A stretch of DNA of 64,000 bases from Oscillospiraceae bacterium (GTDB lineage Bacteria > Bacillota > Clostridia > Oscillospirales > Ruminococcaceae), in assembly GCA_017847885.1 (NCBI GenBank), contig JAGAUA010000003.1, forward strand, positions 1-64,000. Direction: 5' to 3'. This document shows, in pieces, positions 5,728 through 16,462 of this stretch. Every line of letters starts with the position of its first letter. Within the stretch, counting starts at the first letter, position 1. Under the pieces are notes generated by a model. The model saw only the letters and a list, made by a program, of their open reading frames with translations, had not been told where the DNA came from and ran no database searches. A program made the position numbers and the translations under genes.

Positions 5728-6177
5728 ATGGAAATAAAAAAAGCTGAAATCAAAGATTTATCTCTTGTAGTAAATATGAAAATGGATATGTTTAAAGAAG
5801 TAGGTTCAATAGCTCTATTACAAGATAATGCTGAGGAAAAGATATTTGAAAAATATAAGGAATTATATCAAGAAGAAAAATGTTGTCATTATTTGGTATA
5901 TGAAAACGAAAAAGTAATTGCAATTGGTGGTGCAGTAATTAAGGAAGATGTTCCGTTCTGTTTCTTTAAAACTCCAATGTATGGATATATTATTGATGTA
6001 TATTGTATTCCGGAAAAAAGAAGAAATGGTTATTCTTCAAAAATAATGAAAGAACTAATAAATTGGTTGCGTGATAAAGGTGTTCATAATATAAAATTAA
6101 AGCCATCAAAAGCAGGACGGCATTTGTATGAAAAATTAGATTTTCGTGATTCGGGAGAAATGGAATTATGGATATGA
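5728..6177 (+). CDS. GNAT family N-acetyltransferase
   Basis: A 149-residue single-domain acetyltransferase. The fold is readable from KAEIKDLSLVVNMKMDMF (first helix), a YLVYENEKVIAIGGAVI strand pair, and the acetyl-CoA loop region VYCIPEKRRNGYSSKIMKELINWL (the R/Q-x-x-G-x-G/S site reads RRNGYS). The substrate is unknown. ATG 5728 is preferred to 5713 because TGGAG lies 9 bases before it. Codon use is very A+T-rich (AAA, ATA, GAA, TTA) and unlike the genes on both sides, and the gene has its own promoter, so recent transfer is likely. It sits next to the prophage target site but on the host side of it. Confidence 0.8.
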   Translation: MEIKKAEIKDLSLVVNMKMDMFKEVGSIALLQDNAEEKIFEKYKELYQEEKCCHYLVYENEKVIAIGGAVIKEDVPFCFFKTPMYGYIIDVYCIPEKRRNGYSSKIMKELINWLRDKGVHNIKLKPSKAGRHLYEKLDFRDSGEMELWI

Positions 6178-6229
6178 TATAATTTATACATTATGATAGC
6201 ACAATTGACTGTATGGGAGAGATTTTATT

Positions 6230-7745
<1,516 letters not shown>

Positions 7746-7782
7746 TTATTTGGCAACGAGATATTCTTTTTGGTTATAGTTA

Positions 7783-7811
7783 TTGAAATTTAAATACAAA
7801 TATGTTATAAT
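7783..7811 (+). promoter_or_regulatory. Promoter of the HAD-cupin-synthetase operon
   Basis: TTGAAA and TATAAT are 17 bases apart, 33 bases before the next start, in an A+T-rich gap after tgt. Confidence 0.7.
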
Positions 7812-7844
7812 TTTATTTGCGTTTAGTACCACACGGAGGTTTTT

Positions 7845-8504
7845 ATGAAGTTGGTTATTTTTGACCTTGACGGAACATTAATTAACTCGCTTGACGACCT
7901 TGCGGACGCGGCAAATTATGCTCTGAAAAAATTCGGATACCCGATACACCCCGTTGAAAGCTTTAAATATTTTGTGGGAAACGGCGTTCCTAAGCTTATC
8001 GAACGTGTCCTGCCCGAAAATGAACGCACGCCCGAACGAATCAAAGAGGTCAAATCGGTTTTCGATGCATACTATAACAGTCATTCTGCCGACAAGACCC
8101 GTCCCTATGACGGTATCAAGGAGCTTATTACTGCATTGAAGAAAAACGGCTGCAAAATTGCCGTTGCTTCAAACAAGTCCGACTCGTTCACGCAGTCTCT
8201 TGTGAAACAGTTCTTTGGTGACAGCTTTGATTATGTGCAGGGTGCTTTGCCCGATATCCCCAAAAAGCCTGAGCCTGATATTGTGTACAGCATAATGTCA
8301 AAGCTCGGCGCAGAAAAAAAGGATACATACTTTGCAGGCGATTCAAACGTTGATATGTTTACCGCTAAAAATGCGGAAGTAACGGCGGTCGGCTGCCTTT
8401 GGGGATTCAGAACCAAGGAGGAATTGCTGTCGGGCGGTGCGGATCATATTGCAGAAAAGCCGTCGGACATTTATGATATTATTGAAAGGGAGTATGAAGT
8501 ATGA
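7845..8504 (+). CDS. HAD family phosphatase (phosphoglycolate phosphatase-like)
   Basis: A 219-residue HAD hydrolase. Motif I FDLDGTLINS holds both catalytic Asp residues, motif II is VASNKS, motif III Lys lies in KKPEPDIV, and motif IV is AGDSNVD. The cap is the helical C1 type (about residues 15-85) found in Gph/PGP-like enzymes. The substrate cannot be read from sequence. The stop overlaps the next start by 4 bases (ATGA), so it is translationally coupled to the cupin regulator. CGGAGG lies 8 bases before the ATG. Confidence 0.88.
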   Translation: MKLVIFDLDGTLINSLDDLADAANYALKKFGYPIHPVESFKYFVGNGVPKLIERVLPENERTPERIKEVKSVFDAYYNSHSADKTRPYDGIKELITALKKNGCKIAVASNKSDSFTQSLVKQFFGDSFDYVQGALPDIPKKPEPDIVYSIMSKLGAEKKDTYFAGDSNVDMFTAKNAEVTAVGCLWGFRTKEELLSGGADHIAEKPSDIYDIIEREYEV

Positions 8505-9064
8505 ATTACAGCATTAAAGAAGTAGCGGAAAGATTAAAGGGTCTGCGTGACATTCTTGGTATAACGACCGAGGAAATGTGCGAAAAAACAGGCTGCTCGG
8601 CGGAGGATTACGCTCTTATCGAAAAGGGCGAAAAGGATTTTTCCGTAACATTTGTTTATAAGTGCGCCGAGATTTTCGGTGTTGACATTATTGAGCTTCT
8701 CACAGGCGAAAACCCCAAGCTCAAACGCTACTGCGTGGTAAGAAAAGGTACGGGTCTTCCCGTTAAACGCCGCGAAGGCTTTGAGTATCAGCATCTTGCA
8801 TATCTCTTCAAGGACAAGAAAATCGAGCCGTTCCTTGTTACGGCACCCTATTCCGAAGATGAGCAGGATAAGCCTATCTCGCTTTCCGTCCACGAGGGTC
8901 AGGAGTATGACTACATTCTTTCAGGCTCCTTGAAAATCGTTATCGACGGCAAGATCAAGGTACTCACCAAAGGCGACTCCATTATTTACGATTCAAGCGC
9001 ACCTCACGGAATGATCGCAACAGACGGCGAAAAATGTGAGTTCCTTGCTATTCTCATGAAGTAA
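8501..9064 (+). CDS. XRE-type HTH / cupin regulator
   Basis: A 187-residue two-domain protein. Residues of about 8-65 form an XRE helix-turn-helix (RLKGLRDILGITTEEMCEKTGCSAEDYALIEKGEKDF). Residues of about 105-185 form a cupin barrel (LSVHEGQEYDYILSGSLKIVIDGKIKVLTKGDSIIYDSSAPHGM) with the His/Glu positions usual for small-molecule or metal binding. This HTH-cupin layout is typical of regulators of fatty acid, amine or acyl-CoA metabolism. It lies between a phosphatase and an acyl-CoA synthetase and probably controls this operon in answer to a product of the synthetase; that is inference from linkage. Confidence 0.85.
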   Translation: MNYSIKEVAERLKGLRDILGITTEEMCEKTGCSAEDYALIEKGEKDFSVTFVYKCAEIFGVDIIELLTGENPKLKRYCVVRKGTGLPVKRREGFEYQHLAYLFKDKKIEPFLVTAPYSEDEQDKPISLSVHEGQEYDYILSGSLKIVIDGKIKVLTKGDSIIYDSSAPHGMIATDGEKCEFLAILMK

Positions 9065-9090
9065 AATTTTCGGAAGAAGGTAATATATAA

Positions 9091-10749
9091 ATGGAAATGA
9101 AAGATTTGTACAAAAAGTATGTATCGGACGAATTTGACAGCAACGGCGTGCTGACCAAGCTGGAAATCCACGTTCCCGAAAACTTTAATTTCGGATACGA
9201 TGTAATTGACGAAATTGGCAAGAACGAGCCAGACCGCCGCGCTATGGTATGGCTTAACGAAGAGGGTGAGGAACACATTTTCACATATTCCGACCTTATG
9301 AAAAAGTCAAATCAGGTCGCAAATATGCTGCTTGCCCACGGCGTAAAAAAGGGTGACAAGGTTCTTGCGGTTTTAAAGCGTCACTATCAGTTCTGGTTTT
9401 TGACAATCGCTCTTTGTAAAATCGGCGCTGTTCTTATCCCTGCAACAAACCAGCTTATGAAGAAGGACTATACCTACCGTTTCAAGGCTGCCGATGTTAA
9501 GTATGTTATTGCAACAGCTGACGGTGAGGTTGCGGAGCATATCGAGGAATCCCTTACCGAATACGACGGAATTACAGAAAAATACATCGTTCGCGGAGAC
9601 AGAGACGGCTGGGTTTCCTTTGATAAGGAGTATGTAAAGTATCCCGAGACCTTGGAGCGTATCCAGAACAACGTAAACGACGATATGCTGCTTTATTTTA
9701 CCAGCGGCACCACGGGTTACCCCAAGATGGTGCTTCACAGCCACTATTATTCTGTTGCACATTTGCAGACAGCAAAGCATTGGCACAACATTCAGGAGGA
9801 TACCCTTCACTTCACTATCTCCGAGTCTGGCTGGGGCAAGTGTATGTGGGGTAAAATGTACGGTCAGTTTATGTGCGCTGCGTCCGTTTTTGTATATGAC
9901 TTCAACCGTTTCCATTCCGCAGATATTCTCCAGAAAATTCAGGATTACAAGGTAACTTCCTTCTGCGCACCTCCGACAATGTACCGTATGTTCATAAAGG
10001 AAGGCATCGAAAATTACGACCTTTCCAACCTTAAATATTCCACTATCGCAGGCGAAGCACTCAATCCCGAGGTATACCACAGATGGTATGAATACACAGG
10101 CTTAAAGCTTATGGAAGGCTTCGGTCAGACCGAGACCGTGCTTGTTGTGGCAAACTTCCCCGGAATGGAGCCTAAGCCCGGTTCAATGGGCAAGCCCAGT
10201 CCGCTGTTTAACGTTGATATCGTTGACGAGGACGGCAACACGCTTCCCGCAGGTGAAACGGGAGAAATCGTTATCCGTACAAACGGCAGACATCAGATCG
10301 GTATGTTTAAGGAATACTATAAAAATCCCGAAGCAACAGATGCTGCATGGAGCAACAATATTTACCACACAGGCGATACCGCATGGCGTGACGAGGACGG
10401 CTATTTCTGGTATGTAGGACGTACCGACGACGTTATCAAGGCATCGGGTTACCGTATCGGACCATTTGAGATTGAAAGCGTTCTTATGGAACACCCTGCC
10501 GTTCTTGAGGTTGCCGTAACAGGTGCAAAGGACCCCATCAGAGGTCAGGTCGTAAAGGCAACTATCGTTCTTACCAAGGAATACAAGGGCAAGGGCGATG
10601 AGGCTCTTATCAAGGAGCTTCAAGAGCACGTTAAGAAGAACACCGCACCTTATAAGTATCCAAGAATTGTTGAATTCGTTGATGAGCTTCCCAAAACAAT
10701 CAGTGGTAAGATCAGACGAGTTGAAATCAGAAACAACGATAACAAGTAA
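9091..10749 (+). CDS. AMP-forming acyl-CoA synthetase
   Basis: A 552-residue adenylate-forming ligase that makes acyl-AMP and then acyl-CoA. Core motif A5 is GEALNPEVYHRWYEYTGLKLMEGFGQTET, the P-loop is LYFTSGTTGYPKMV, motif A7 is HTGDTAWRDEDGYFWYVGRTDDVIKASGYRIGPFEIE, and the catalytic Lys is in KTISGKIRR near the C terminus. The layout is of the acetyl/medium-chain (MACS-like) group; the exact acid is unknown. The gene lies 26 bases after the HTH-cupin gene, with GGAAGAAGG as ribosome site, and is closed by a strong terminator. The HTH-cupin/synthetase pairing recurs in Clostridia (known from memory). Confidence 0.9.
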   Translation: MEMKDLYKKYVSDEFDSNGVLTKLEIHVPENFNFGYDVIDEIGKNEPDRRAMVWLNEEGEEHIFTYSDLMKKSNQVANMLLAHGVKKGDKVLAVLKRHYQFWFLTIALCKIGAVLIPATNQLMKKDYTYRFKAADVKYVIATADGEVAEHIEESLTEYDGITEKYIVRGDRDGWVSFDKEYVKYPETLERIQNNVNDDMLLYFTSGTTGYPKMVLHSHYYSVAHLQTAKHWHNIQEDTLHFTISESGWGKCMWGKMYGQFMCAASVFVYDFNRFHSADILQKIQDYKVTSFCAPPTMYRMFIKEGIENYDLSNLKYSTIAGEALNPEVYHRWYEYTGLKLMEGFGQTETVLVVANFPGMEPKPGSMGKPSPLFNVDIVDEDGNTLPAGETGEIVIRTNGRHQIGMFKEYYKNPEATDAAWSNNIYHTGDTAWRDEDGYFWYVGRTDDVIKASGYRIGPFEIESVLMEHPAVLEVAVTGAKDPIRGQVVKATIVLTKEYKGKGDEALIKELQEHVKKNTAPYKYPRIVEFVDELPKTISGKIRRVEIRNNDNK

Positions 10750-10756
10750 AAATAAG

Positions 10757-10793
10757 AAATCCAACGGAATTAAGTCTTCCGTTGGATTTTTTT
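10757..10793 (+). terminator. Terminator of the synthetase operon
   Basis: AAATCCAACGGAA and TTCCGTTGGATTT make a 13 bp stem with a 7-base loop and then TTTT. Confidence 0.92.
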
Positions 10794-10812
10794 ATACATA
10801 TTATAATTGAGT

Positions 10813-10845
10813 AAAGCTCCTGCTGAATTAACAACAGGAGCTTTT
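10813..10845 (-). terminator. Terminator of the GH31 gene (possibly bidirectional)
   Basis: AAAGCTCCTG and CAGGAGCTTT pair as a 10 bp stem between two convergent genes. T runs are short on both sides. Confidence 0.65.
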
Positions 10846-10850
10846 GATGA

Positions 10851-13187
10851 TTAAAGATTGATGATAACCTTGCCCTCGGAAGTAGGATTTACTGCAACAG
10901 CGTCTTTACCAAATACCTTTACGCTGAACGGAGAAGTTGTATTTGTGTATGCAACCTCGATTTTGCCGCCGTGATTTGTTGCTGTAAGGGTAAATACCTT
11001 TTCAGCTTCGGTGTTGTAAATATTGCACTCGGCAGTCTTGCCTTCCTCAAGCTCGTAAATAACAAACTCGGTGTTGGTAAGATAATCATACTCGAAGTTC
11101 TTCTCAAAGTTACCGTAAGCAATAATGCTGTTAGGCTTTGCAAGGCAGGGGAGAGAGAAGTAGTCAAACTTTTCGTTGTAGTACTTTCCGCCCTCGTACT
11201 GCTTGCCCGAAATGATGTCAGTCCACTTTCCTGCAGGAACGTAGAATTCGGCAGTACCCTCTTCATTGAAGATAGGAGCAACGAGAATGTTGTCACCGAA
11301 CATATACTGACGGTCAAGGTTGAGGCAAACAGGGTCGTCCGCATAATCAATAACCATAGCTCTCATCATAGGCACGCCGACAGTTGAGGTTTTGATAGCC
11401 TGTGCCCAGATATAAGGCATCAGCTTACCTTTAAGCTTTGTGAAGAAGCGGAGAACATCAACAGATTCCTCGTCAAAGAGCCAAGGCACTCTGTAAGAAC
11501 TGTTGCCGTGGAGACGAGAGTGAGAGGAGAACAGACCGAATGCAGCCCATCTCTTGTAAATATCGGGAGTAGCAGTAGCTTCAAAGCCGCTCATATCGTG
11601 GCTGAAATAACCGAAGCCGGAGAGACAGAGGGAAAGTCCGCCGCGGAGAGTTTCTGCCATAGATGTGTACTCTGCCGAGCAGTCACCGCCCCAATGAACG
11701 GGGAACTGCTGTCCGCCTGCTGTTGCGGAACGTGCAAACAGGCAAGCCTTGTTTTCGCCGTAATATTCCTTGAGAACGTTGAATACGGTTTTATTGTAAA
11801 GATATGTGTAGTAGTTGTGCATTGCGATAGGGTCTGAACCGTCGAAATACTTTACCTTGGTAGGAATTCTCTCGCCGAAGTCAGTCTTGAAGCAGTCAAC
11901 TCCCATCTCGCAAAGCTTGCGAAGCTTGGAAGCGTACCACTCGCAGGCAGCAGGATTTGTAAAGTCAACGATAGCCATGCCGGGCTGCCACATATCGCAC
12001 TGGAACACGCTGCCGTCAAGATTTTTGATAAAGTAGCCGTTAGCCTTGCCCTCGTCGAAAAGCTTTGAACGCTGTGCAATGTAAGGGTTTATCCATACGC
12101 ATATCTCAAGTCCCTTAGCTTTGAGTCTGCTAAGCATAGCAGCAGGGTCGGGGAACTGTCTCTTATCCCACTCAAAGTTGCACCATTCATACTCCTTCAT
12201 CCAGAAGCAGTCGAAGTGGAACACCTGAAGAGGAATGTCACGTTCAGCCATGCCGTCAATAAAGGAAGTAACGGTCTCTTCGTCGTACTTTGTAGTAAAC
12301 GATGTTGTAAGCCAGAGACCGAAGGTATATGCAGGAGGAAGCGCAGGCTTGCCCGTAAGAGTTGTATAGTTGGAAAGAACCTCTGTAAGGTTTTCGCCGC
12401 CTATCATGAAGTATTCGAGGTGCTCGCCGGGAACGGTGAAGGAAACCTTTGAAACGGTATCGGAAGCAACTTCATAGGAAACCTTGTCGGAGCTGTTTAC
12501 AAATACGCCGTAGCCTCTTGAAGAAACATAGAACGGAATGCACTTATAGGACTGGTCGGAGCAGGTTCCGCCGTCGGAGTTCCAAGTTTCAACGCTCTGA
12601 CCGTTCTTAACGAAGGTTGTGAACTTCTCGCCGAAGCCGTAGATATTTTCGCCTACGGAAAGAGTAAGCTGCTCACGCATATAAGTGCTGCGCTCGTCCT
12701 GAGGATAGCTCCAGAAGGTCTCATCCTGAGTATGTGCAAGACGAGTGGAAACGCTGAACTGATTTTCATTTATAACAGTAGTAGCTCTCCAAGCGCCGCC
12801 TGTCAGCTTCTTATCCTTGTAGAAGTACTGGATATTCCAGCTGAACTTGCCGATCCTAACCTTTGTGCCGCCGGAAACAAGCTCCCAATATTCATCATAC
12901 TCCTTGATCTCGGGAGTATAGTCCTGATCCTCGTGAAGCTCGAATTTGGGCATATTGTTGAGAGTGCCCTTGTAATGGTCGATAGTAACCTTGATAACGT
13001 CCTTCTGCGTGGAAGAGAAAGTAATATCAAGAACAGGACCGCCGAGGGTCATACCTCTGTTCTGGATATATGTAGATGTGGCAAGAACGTTGATAAAGTT
13101 TTTGCCTGTCTGGATCTCATAGGCCTGAGAAGCATAATTTACCTCATAGCCTCTTTTGTTAAGCCAAAAGCCGTCTGCAAACTTCAT
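10851..13187 (-). CDS. yicI: GH31 alpha-xylosidase (YicI type)
   Basis: A 778-residue cytoplasmic glycosidase that frees alpha-xylose from xyloglucan oligosaccharides. Order: N-terminal beta-sandwich (about 1-250), TIM barrel (about 280-600), C-terminal sandwiches. The nucleophile region reads CFKTDFGERIPTKV, and the acid/base Asp lies in FSHDMSGFEATATPD, as in E. coli YicI (772 residues). Also VFHFDCFWMKEYEWCNFEWD is the usual barrel entry. There is no signal peptide, so substrate must be imported. The ATG at 13187 follows AAAGGAGTTTTG; the open frame upstream of it has no ribosome site and overlaps the promoter. Promoter and a cre-like operator lie directly upstream, so it is probably under sugar control. 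Confidence 0.9.
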   Translation of the reverse strand: MKFADGFWLNKRGYEVNYASQAYEIQTGKNFINVLATSTYIQNRGMTLGGPVLDITFSSTQKDVIKVTIDHYKGTLNNMPKFELHEDQDYTPEIKEYDEYWELVSGGTKVRIGKFSWNIQYFYKDKKLTGGAWRATTVINENQFSVSTRLAHTQDETFWSYPQDERSTYMREQLTLSVGENIYGFGEKFTTFVKNGQSVETWNSDGGTCSDQSYKCIPFYVSSRGYGVFVNSSDKVSYEVASDTVSKVSFTVPGEHLEYFMIGGENLTEVLSNYTTLTGKPALPPAYTFGLWLTTSFTTKYDEETVTSFIDGMAERDIPLQVFHFDCFWMKEYEWCNFEWDKRQFPDPAAMLSRLKAKGLEICVWINPYIAQRSKLFDEGKANGYFIKNLDGSVFQCDMWQPGMAIVDFTNPAACEWYASKLRKLCEMGVDCFKTDFGERIPTKVKYFDGSDPIAMHNYYTYLYNKTVFNVLKEYYGENKACLFARSATAGGQQFPVHWGGDCSAEYTSMAETLRGGLSLCLSGFGYFSHDMSGFEATATPDIYKRWAAFGLFSSHSRLHGNSSYRVPWLFDEESVDVLRFFTKLKGKLMPYIWAQAIKTSTVGVPMMRAMVIDYADDPVCLNLDRQYMFGDNILVAPIFNEEGTAEFYVPAGKWTDIISGKQYEGGKYYNEKFDYFSLPCLAKPNSIIAYGNFEKNFEYDYLTNTEFVIYELEEGKTAECNIYNTEAEKVFTLTATNHGGKIEVAYTNTTSPFSVKVFGKDAVAVNPTSEGKVIINL

Positions 13188-13205
13188 AAACAAAACTCCT
13201 TTGCT

Positions 13206-13220
13206 ATGTAATTGATTACA
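13206..13220 (-). promoter_or_regulatory. cre-like operator of the alpha-xylosidase gene
   Basis: The dyad ATGTAATTGATTACA matches the catabolite-response consensus (WTGNAANCGNWNNCW) except C to T at the centre. It sits at the transcription start, the place from which CcpA or a LacI-type sugar repressor would block the promoter. Confidence 0.55.
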
Positions 13221-13248
13221 TTGTACAACATATACATAAAAATTGCAA
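13220..13248 (-). promoter_or_regulatory. Promoter of the alpha-xylosidase gene
   Basis: On minus, TTGCAA and TACAAT are 17 bases apart; start would be about 25 bases before the ATG, overlapping the cre-like dyad. Confidence 0.7.
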
Positions 13249-13368
13249 GGGGTTTGCAAATTTTAATTTTTTATTCATATTTTAACAGCATTTTGGGGAA
13301 TACAAGCTGTACCTTGCGAATATAATGTCTTAGCAGTTATGAGAAACATATACCAAGGAGGATCACAC

Positions 13369-14919
13369 ATGGAATTTAAAGTAAACAGAGAAGAAATCAC
13401 TGCTTTAGAAGTCATATTTGACGATATGCAGGAGCAGGCGGTCGAATTGGATTACGTGCTGCCTGACTATTACCCCGAAATATTTAAGATAATCAAATGT
13501 ATGTCAAATCCGTCCATTTTGTCATACAGCGTAAACGGAAGCCGCCTGACATACGAAATGTCGGTCTGCATACGTATTCTGTATTGCAGCGAAAACAGCA
13601 GCACCGTTCATGCCGTTGACCAGAAGCTTACATATACAAAAACTGCGGAGCTGAGCAGGACAGGTATTAACCCGCGGATATGTATAGTTCCGAAGCTTGA
13701 CTATCTGAACTGCCGTGCGGTAAACCAGCGCAGGCTTGATATACGCGGCGCGGTATCGGTTAAGCTCAAGGTCACAGATCTTGATAAAAAAGATGTTGTC
13801 AGCGACGCATTTGGCTGCAATATCCAGCTTAAAAAGATCCCCGTTACATTCCCGGCAGGCAGGCTTTATACATCAAAAAGGTTTACGGTTTCCGAGGAAT
13901 TTGACTTGGGAATGTCCAAACCGCCTATCGTAAATATTCTAAGAAGCAGCGCGGCGGTTGCCTCAAATGACAAAAAGGTTATCGCAAACAAGCTTATCGC
14001 TAAAGGCGAGGTGTACATCAATATGCTGTACAGCTGTCAGAAGGACGGCGCTGACGGAATTGAAGCAATGCAGTTTACACTTCCTTTTTCGCAGATAATC
14101 GACCTTGAGGGCATAGACGAAAACCATATTTGCAATGTCGATACGGAGGTGATTTCCTGCGATATCGAGCCGCGCTCGGACGGCGACGGAAATGCAAAGG
14201 TTGCCGAATGTACGCTTGTACTGCTTGTTAACTGTTCAGCATACCGCATTGCTACCGCCGATTTGGCTGTTGACGAATACTCCACATCATACAAGACCGT
14301 CAGCGAAAAGTCTGACATAAAAGTTGAGCTTCCGCCCGTTCAGGTAAATTCCTCCTGCGTGGCAAAAGCGGCTCTTGATTATAATGACGGCAGCATTGAC
14401 TGCATACACGACGTATGGTGCGATATCAAGGATTTTACGGTCAGAAACGATACCGAAAACTCTCAGCTTTCTATAAACGGAAACGCACTTTACAGCGTTA
14501 TGGCAAGAAACAGCGAGGGTATGCCCGTTATGCTTGAAAAGGAAGAACCCTTTACAGCGGTTATTCCGTCAGAAAATCTTTCCGAAGCTTCCTATGCGGA
14601 CATTAAGATAGTACCGCTTTCCTGCTCATACAACCTTGCTTCCGACAACAACGTTGAGGCAAAGGCAGAAATGAAAATAACAGGGGAGCTTTCAAACGCC
14701 GTAAGCATAAACGGCATAACGGAAATTGCCGTGGACGAAAGCGAGCCGCTCAACAGGAACAGCAATTATGCCCTGAAGCTTTATTTTACCGACGAAAACG
14801 AGGACTTGTGGGAAATCGCAAAGAAGTACGGCACCTCCGTTTCGGCAATTATGGAGGAAAACGAAATTGAGGACGACATGATTTCGGGCAGCGGAATGAT
14901 ACTTATTCCGATTGTTTAA
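13369..14919 (+). CDS. sipL: SPOCS/LysM spore coat assembly protein (SipL-like)
   Basis: A 516-residue protein. Residues of about 1-450 hold repeated DUF3794 (SPOCS) domains, recognisable by VLPDYYPEIFKIIKC near the N terminus and further beta-rich repeats. The last 50 residues form a LysM domain (DLWEIAKKYGTSVSAIMEENEIEDDMISGSGMILIPI). This layout and length match SipL of Clostridioides difficile, which binds SpoIVA through the LysM domain, and recall Bacillus SpoVID. Here it lies 24 bases before spoIVA, a physical link that fits the known protein contact. ATG 13369 follows CCAAGGAGG; an ATG 30 bases earlier has no ribosome site. A weak sigma-E like pair (TCATATT, AATACAAG) lies upstream with a 17-base spacer. 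Confidence 0.88.
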   Translation: MEFKVNREEITALEVIFDDMQEQAVELDYVLPDYYPEIFKIIKCMSNPSILSYSVNGSRLTYEMSVCIRILYCSENSSTVHAVDQKLTYTKTAELSRTGINPRICIVPKLDYLNCRAVNQRRLDIRGAVSVKLKVTDLDKKDVVSDAFGCNIQLKKIPVTFPAGRLYTSKRFTVSEEFDLGMSKPPIVNILRSSAAVASNDKKVIANKLIAKGEVYINMLYSCQKDGADGIEAMQFTLPFSQIIDLEGIDENHICNVDTEVISCDIEPRSDGDGNAKVAECTLVLLVNCSAYRIATADLAVDEYSTSYKTVSEKSDIKVELPPVQVNSSCVAKAALDYNDGSIDCIHDVWCDIKDFTVRNDTENSQLSINGNALYSVMARNSEGMPVMLEKEEPFTAVIPSENLSEASYADIKIVPLSCSYNLASDNNVEAKAEMKITGELSNAVSINGITEIAVDESEPLNRNSNYALKLYFTDENEDLWEIAKKYGTSVSAIMEENEIEDDMISGSGMILIPIV

Positions 14920-14943
14920 ATAAATCAATGGAGGTATACTATA

Positions 14944-16422
14944 ATGACAAACAACGATATTTATTGTGATATAGCCAAACGTACCGACGGGGACATTTAC
15001 ATAGGCGTTGTGGGACCCGTCCGCACGGGAAAGTCAACCTTTATCAAAAAGTTCATGGAGCAGCTTGTTATACCCAACATAACCAGCGAATACCGCCGTG
15101 AACGCGCCGTTGACGAGCTGCCCCAGTCAGCGGCAGGAAAAACAATAATGACGACCGAGCCGAAGTTTATTCCCGAGGAAGCAGTAGAGGTAACGATAGG
15201 GGACAAGGCGCGGTTCAACGTAAGAATGATAGACTGCGTGGGATATATCGTTCCCAGCGCGATAGGCTATATCGAAAATGAAGCGCCGAGAATGGTTGTT
15301 ACACCGTGGTTTGAGGAAGAGATACCCTTTGCAATGGCAGCCGAGGTCGGTACTCAAAAGGTGATTCAGGACCATTCCACTATCGGGCTTGTGATAACCA
15401 CCGACGGCAGCATTTCCGATATTCCCCGTGAGGAATACGAAGAGGCGGAGCAGCGTGTTATTGACGAGTTGAACGCCATAAACAAGCCGTTTGTGGTGCT
15501 TCTCAACTGCGTTTATCCCAATTCGGCGGAAGCAAAAAAGCTTGCTTCCGAGCTTTCGGCAAAATACAAGACCCCCGTTATTCCCGTAAACTGCGTTGAT
15601 TTGGACGAGGACAACATAAACGATATCCTCAAACAGGTTCTGTACGCTTTTCCCGTCAAGGAGATCAATATCTGTATGCCCAAGTGGATCACGGGTCTTG
15701 CAAAGGGGCATTGGCTTAAAAACAATGTTTTTGACAGTATCCGAAGCGCCGCGGAAAACGTCAGGTATGTACGCGATATAAACGGCGTTGCCGACATCAT
15801 TTCGGAATGTGAGAACATAAGCCGCGCCTCAATTTCGGGAATAGACCTTGGCAAGGGCAGCGCAGAGATATGCGTCGACCTGCAAAACAACCTTTTCTAT
15901 AAGATACTCGGCGAGGAAACGGGCATCGAGATAAACGGCGAAAGCGACCTTATGCCGCTGCTTAAAGATTTGACCGCGGTAAAGAAAAAGTACGAAAAAA
16001 TCGAAAACGCGCTTTCCGAGGTGGAAGCAACTGGCTACGGAATTGTAATGCCCACTATCGATGAGCTTTCTCTCGAAGAGCCTGAAATCGTTAAACAGGG
16101 CGGCAAATACGGTGTGCGCCTGAAAGCTTCCGCGCCGTCTATTCACATGATGAAAGCGGATATCGTAACCGAGGTAAGCCCGATAGTCGGCTCGGAAAAG
16201 CAGTCCGAGGAGCTTGTCATGTACCTGCTGAAAGAGTTTGAAGAGAGTCCGCAGAAAATCTGGGAGTCAAACATTTTCGGCAAATCCCTGCATGAGCTTG
16301 TAAACGAGGGGCTGCACAACAAGCTTTACCGTATGCCCGTTGATGCGCGCCTGAAATTGCAGGAAACCCTTGAGCGTATCATAAACGAGGGCTGCGGCGG
16401 ACTTATTTGCTTTATACTATAA
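14944..16422 (+). CDS. spoIVA: Stage IV sporulation protein A (coat base ATPase)
   Basis: A 492-residue cytoskeletal ATPase that polymerises around the forespore and anchors the coat. The Walker A site GPVRTGKS lies at residues 24-31, with Lys30 as in Bacillus SpoIVA. The middle holds GTPase-like switch segments (MIDCVGYIVPSAIGY, TTDGSISDIPREEY, NCVYPNS) typical of this TRAFAC-class protein. The C terminus (LERIINEGCGGLICFIL) is the conserved membrane/coat contact end. It follows the SipL-like gene closely with GGAGG 10 bases before the ATG, and a terminator follows directly. Product is made in the mother cell under sigma-E in known species. Confidence 0.97.
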   Translation: MTNNDIYCDIAKRTDGDIYIGVVGPVRTGKSTFIKKFMEQLVIPNITSEYRRERAVDELPQSAAGKTIMTTEPKFIPEEAVEVTIGDKARFNVRMIDCVGYIVPSAIGYIENEAPRMVVTPWFEEEIPFAMAAEVGTQKVIQDHSTIGLVITTDGSISDIPREEYEEAEQRVIDELNAINKPFVVLLNCVYPNSAEAKKLASELSAKYKTPVIPVNCVDLDEDNINDILKQVLYAFPVKEINICMPKWITGLAKGHWLKNNVFDSIRSAAENVRYVRDINGVADIISECENISRASISGIDLGKGSAEICVDLQNNLFYKILGEETGIEINGESDLMPLLKDLTAVKKKYEKIENALSEVEATGYGIVMPTIDELSLEEPEIVKQGGKYGVRLKASAPSIHMMKADIVTEVSPIVGSEKQSEELVMYLLKEFEESPQKIWESNIFGKSLHELVNEGLHNKLYRMPVDARLKLQETLERIINEGCGGLICFIL

Positions 16423-16426
16423 TATA

Positions 16427-16459
16427 AAAAACCCGGGAAGAATGTTCTTTCCGGGTTTT
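16427..16459. terminator. Terminator between spoIVA and cytidine deaminase
   Basis: AAAACCCGGGAAG pairs with CTTTCCGGGTTTT around 6 bases. Runs of A and T on opposite sides allow it to serve both convergent genes. Confidence 0.85.
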
Positions 16460-16462
16460 GGA

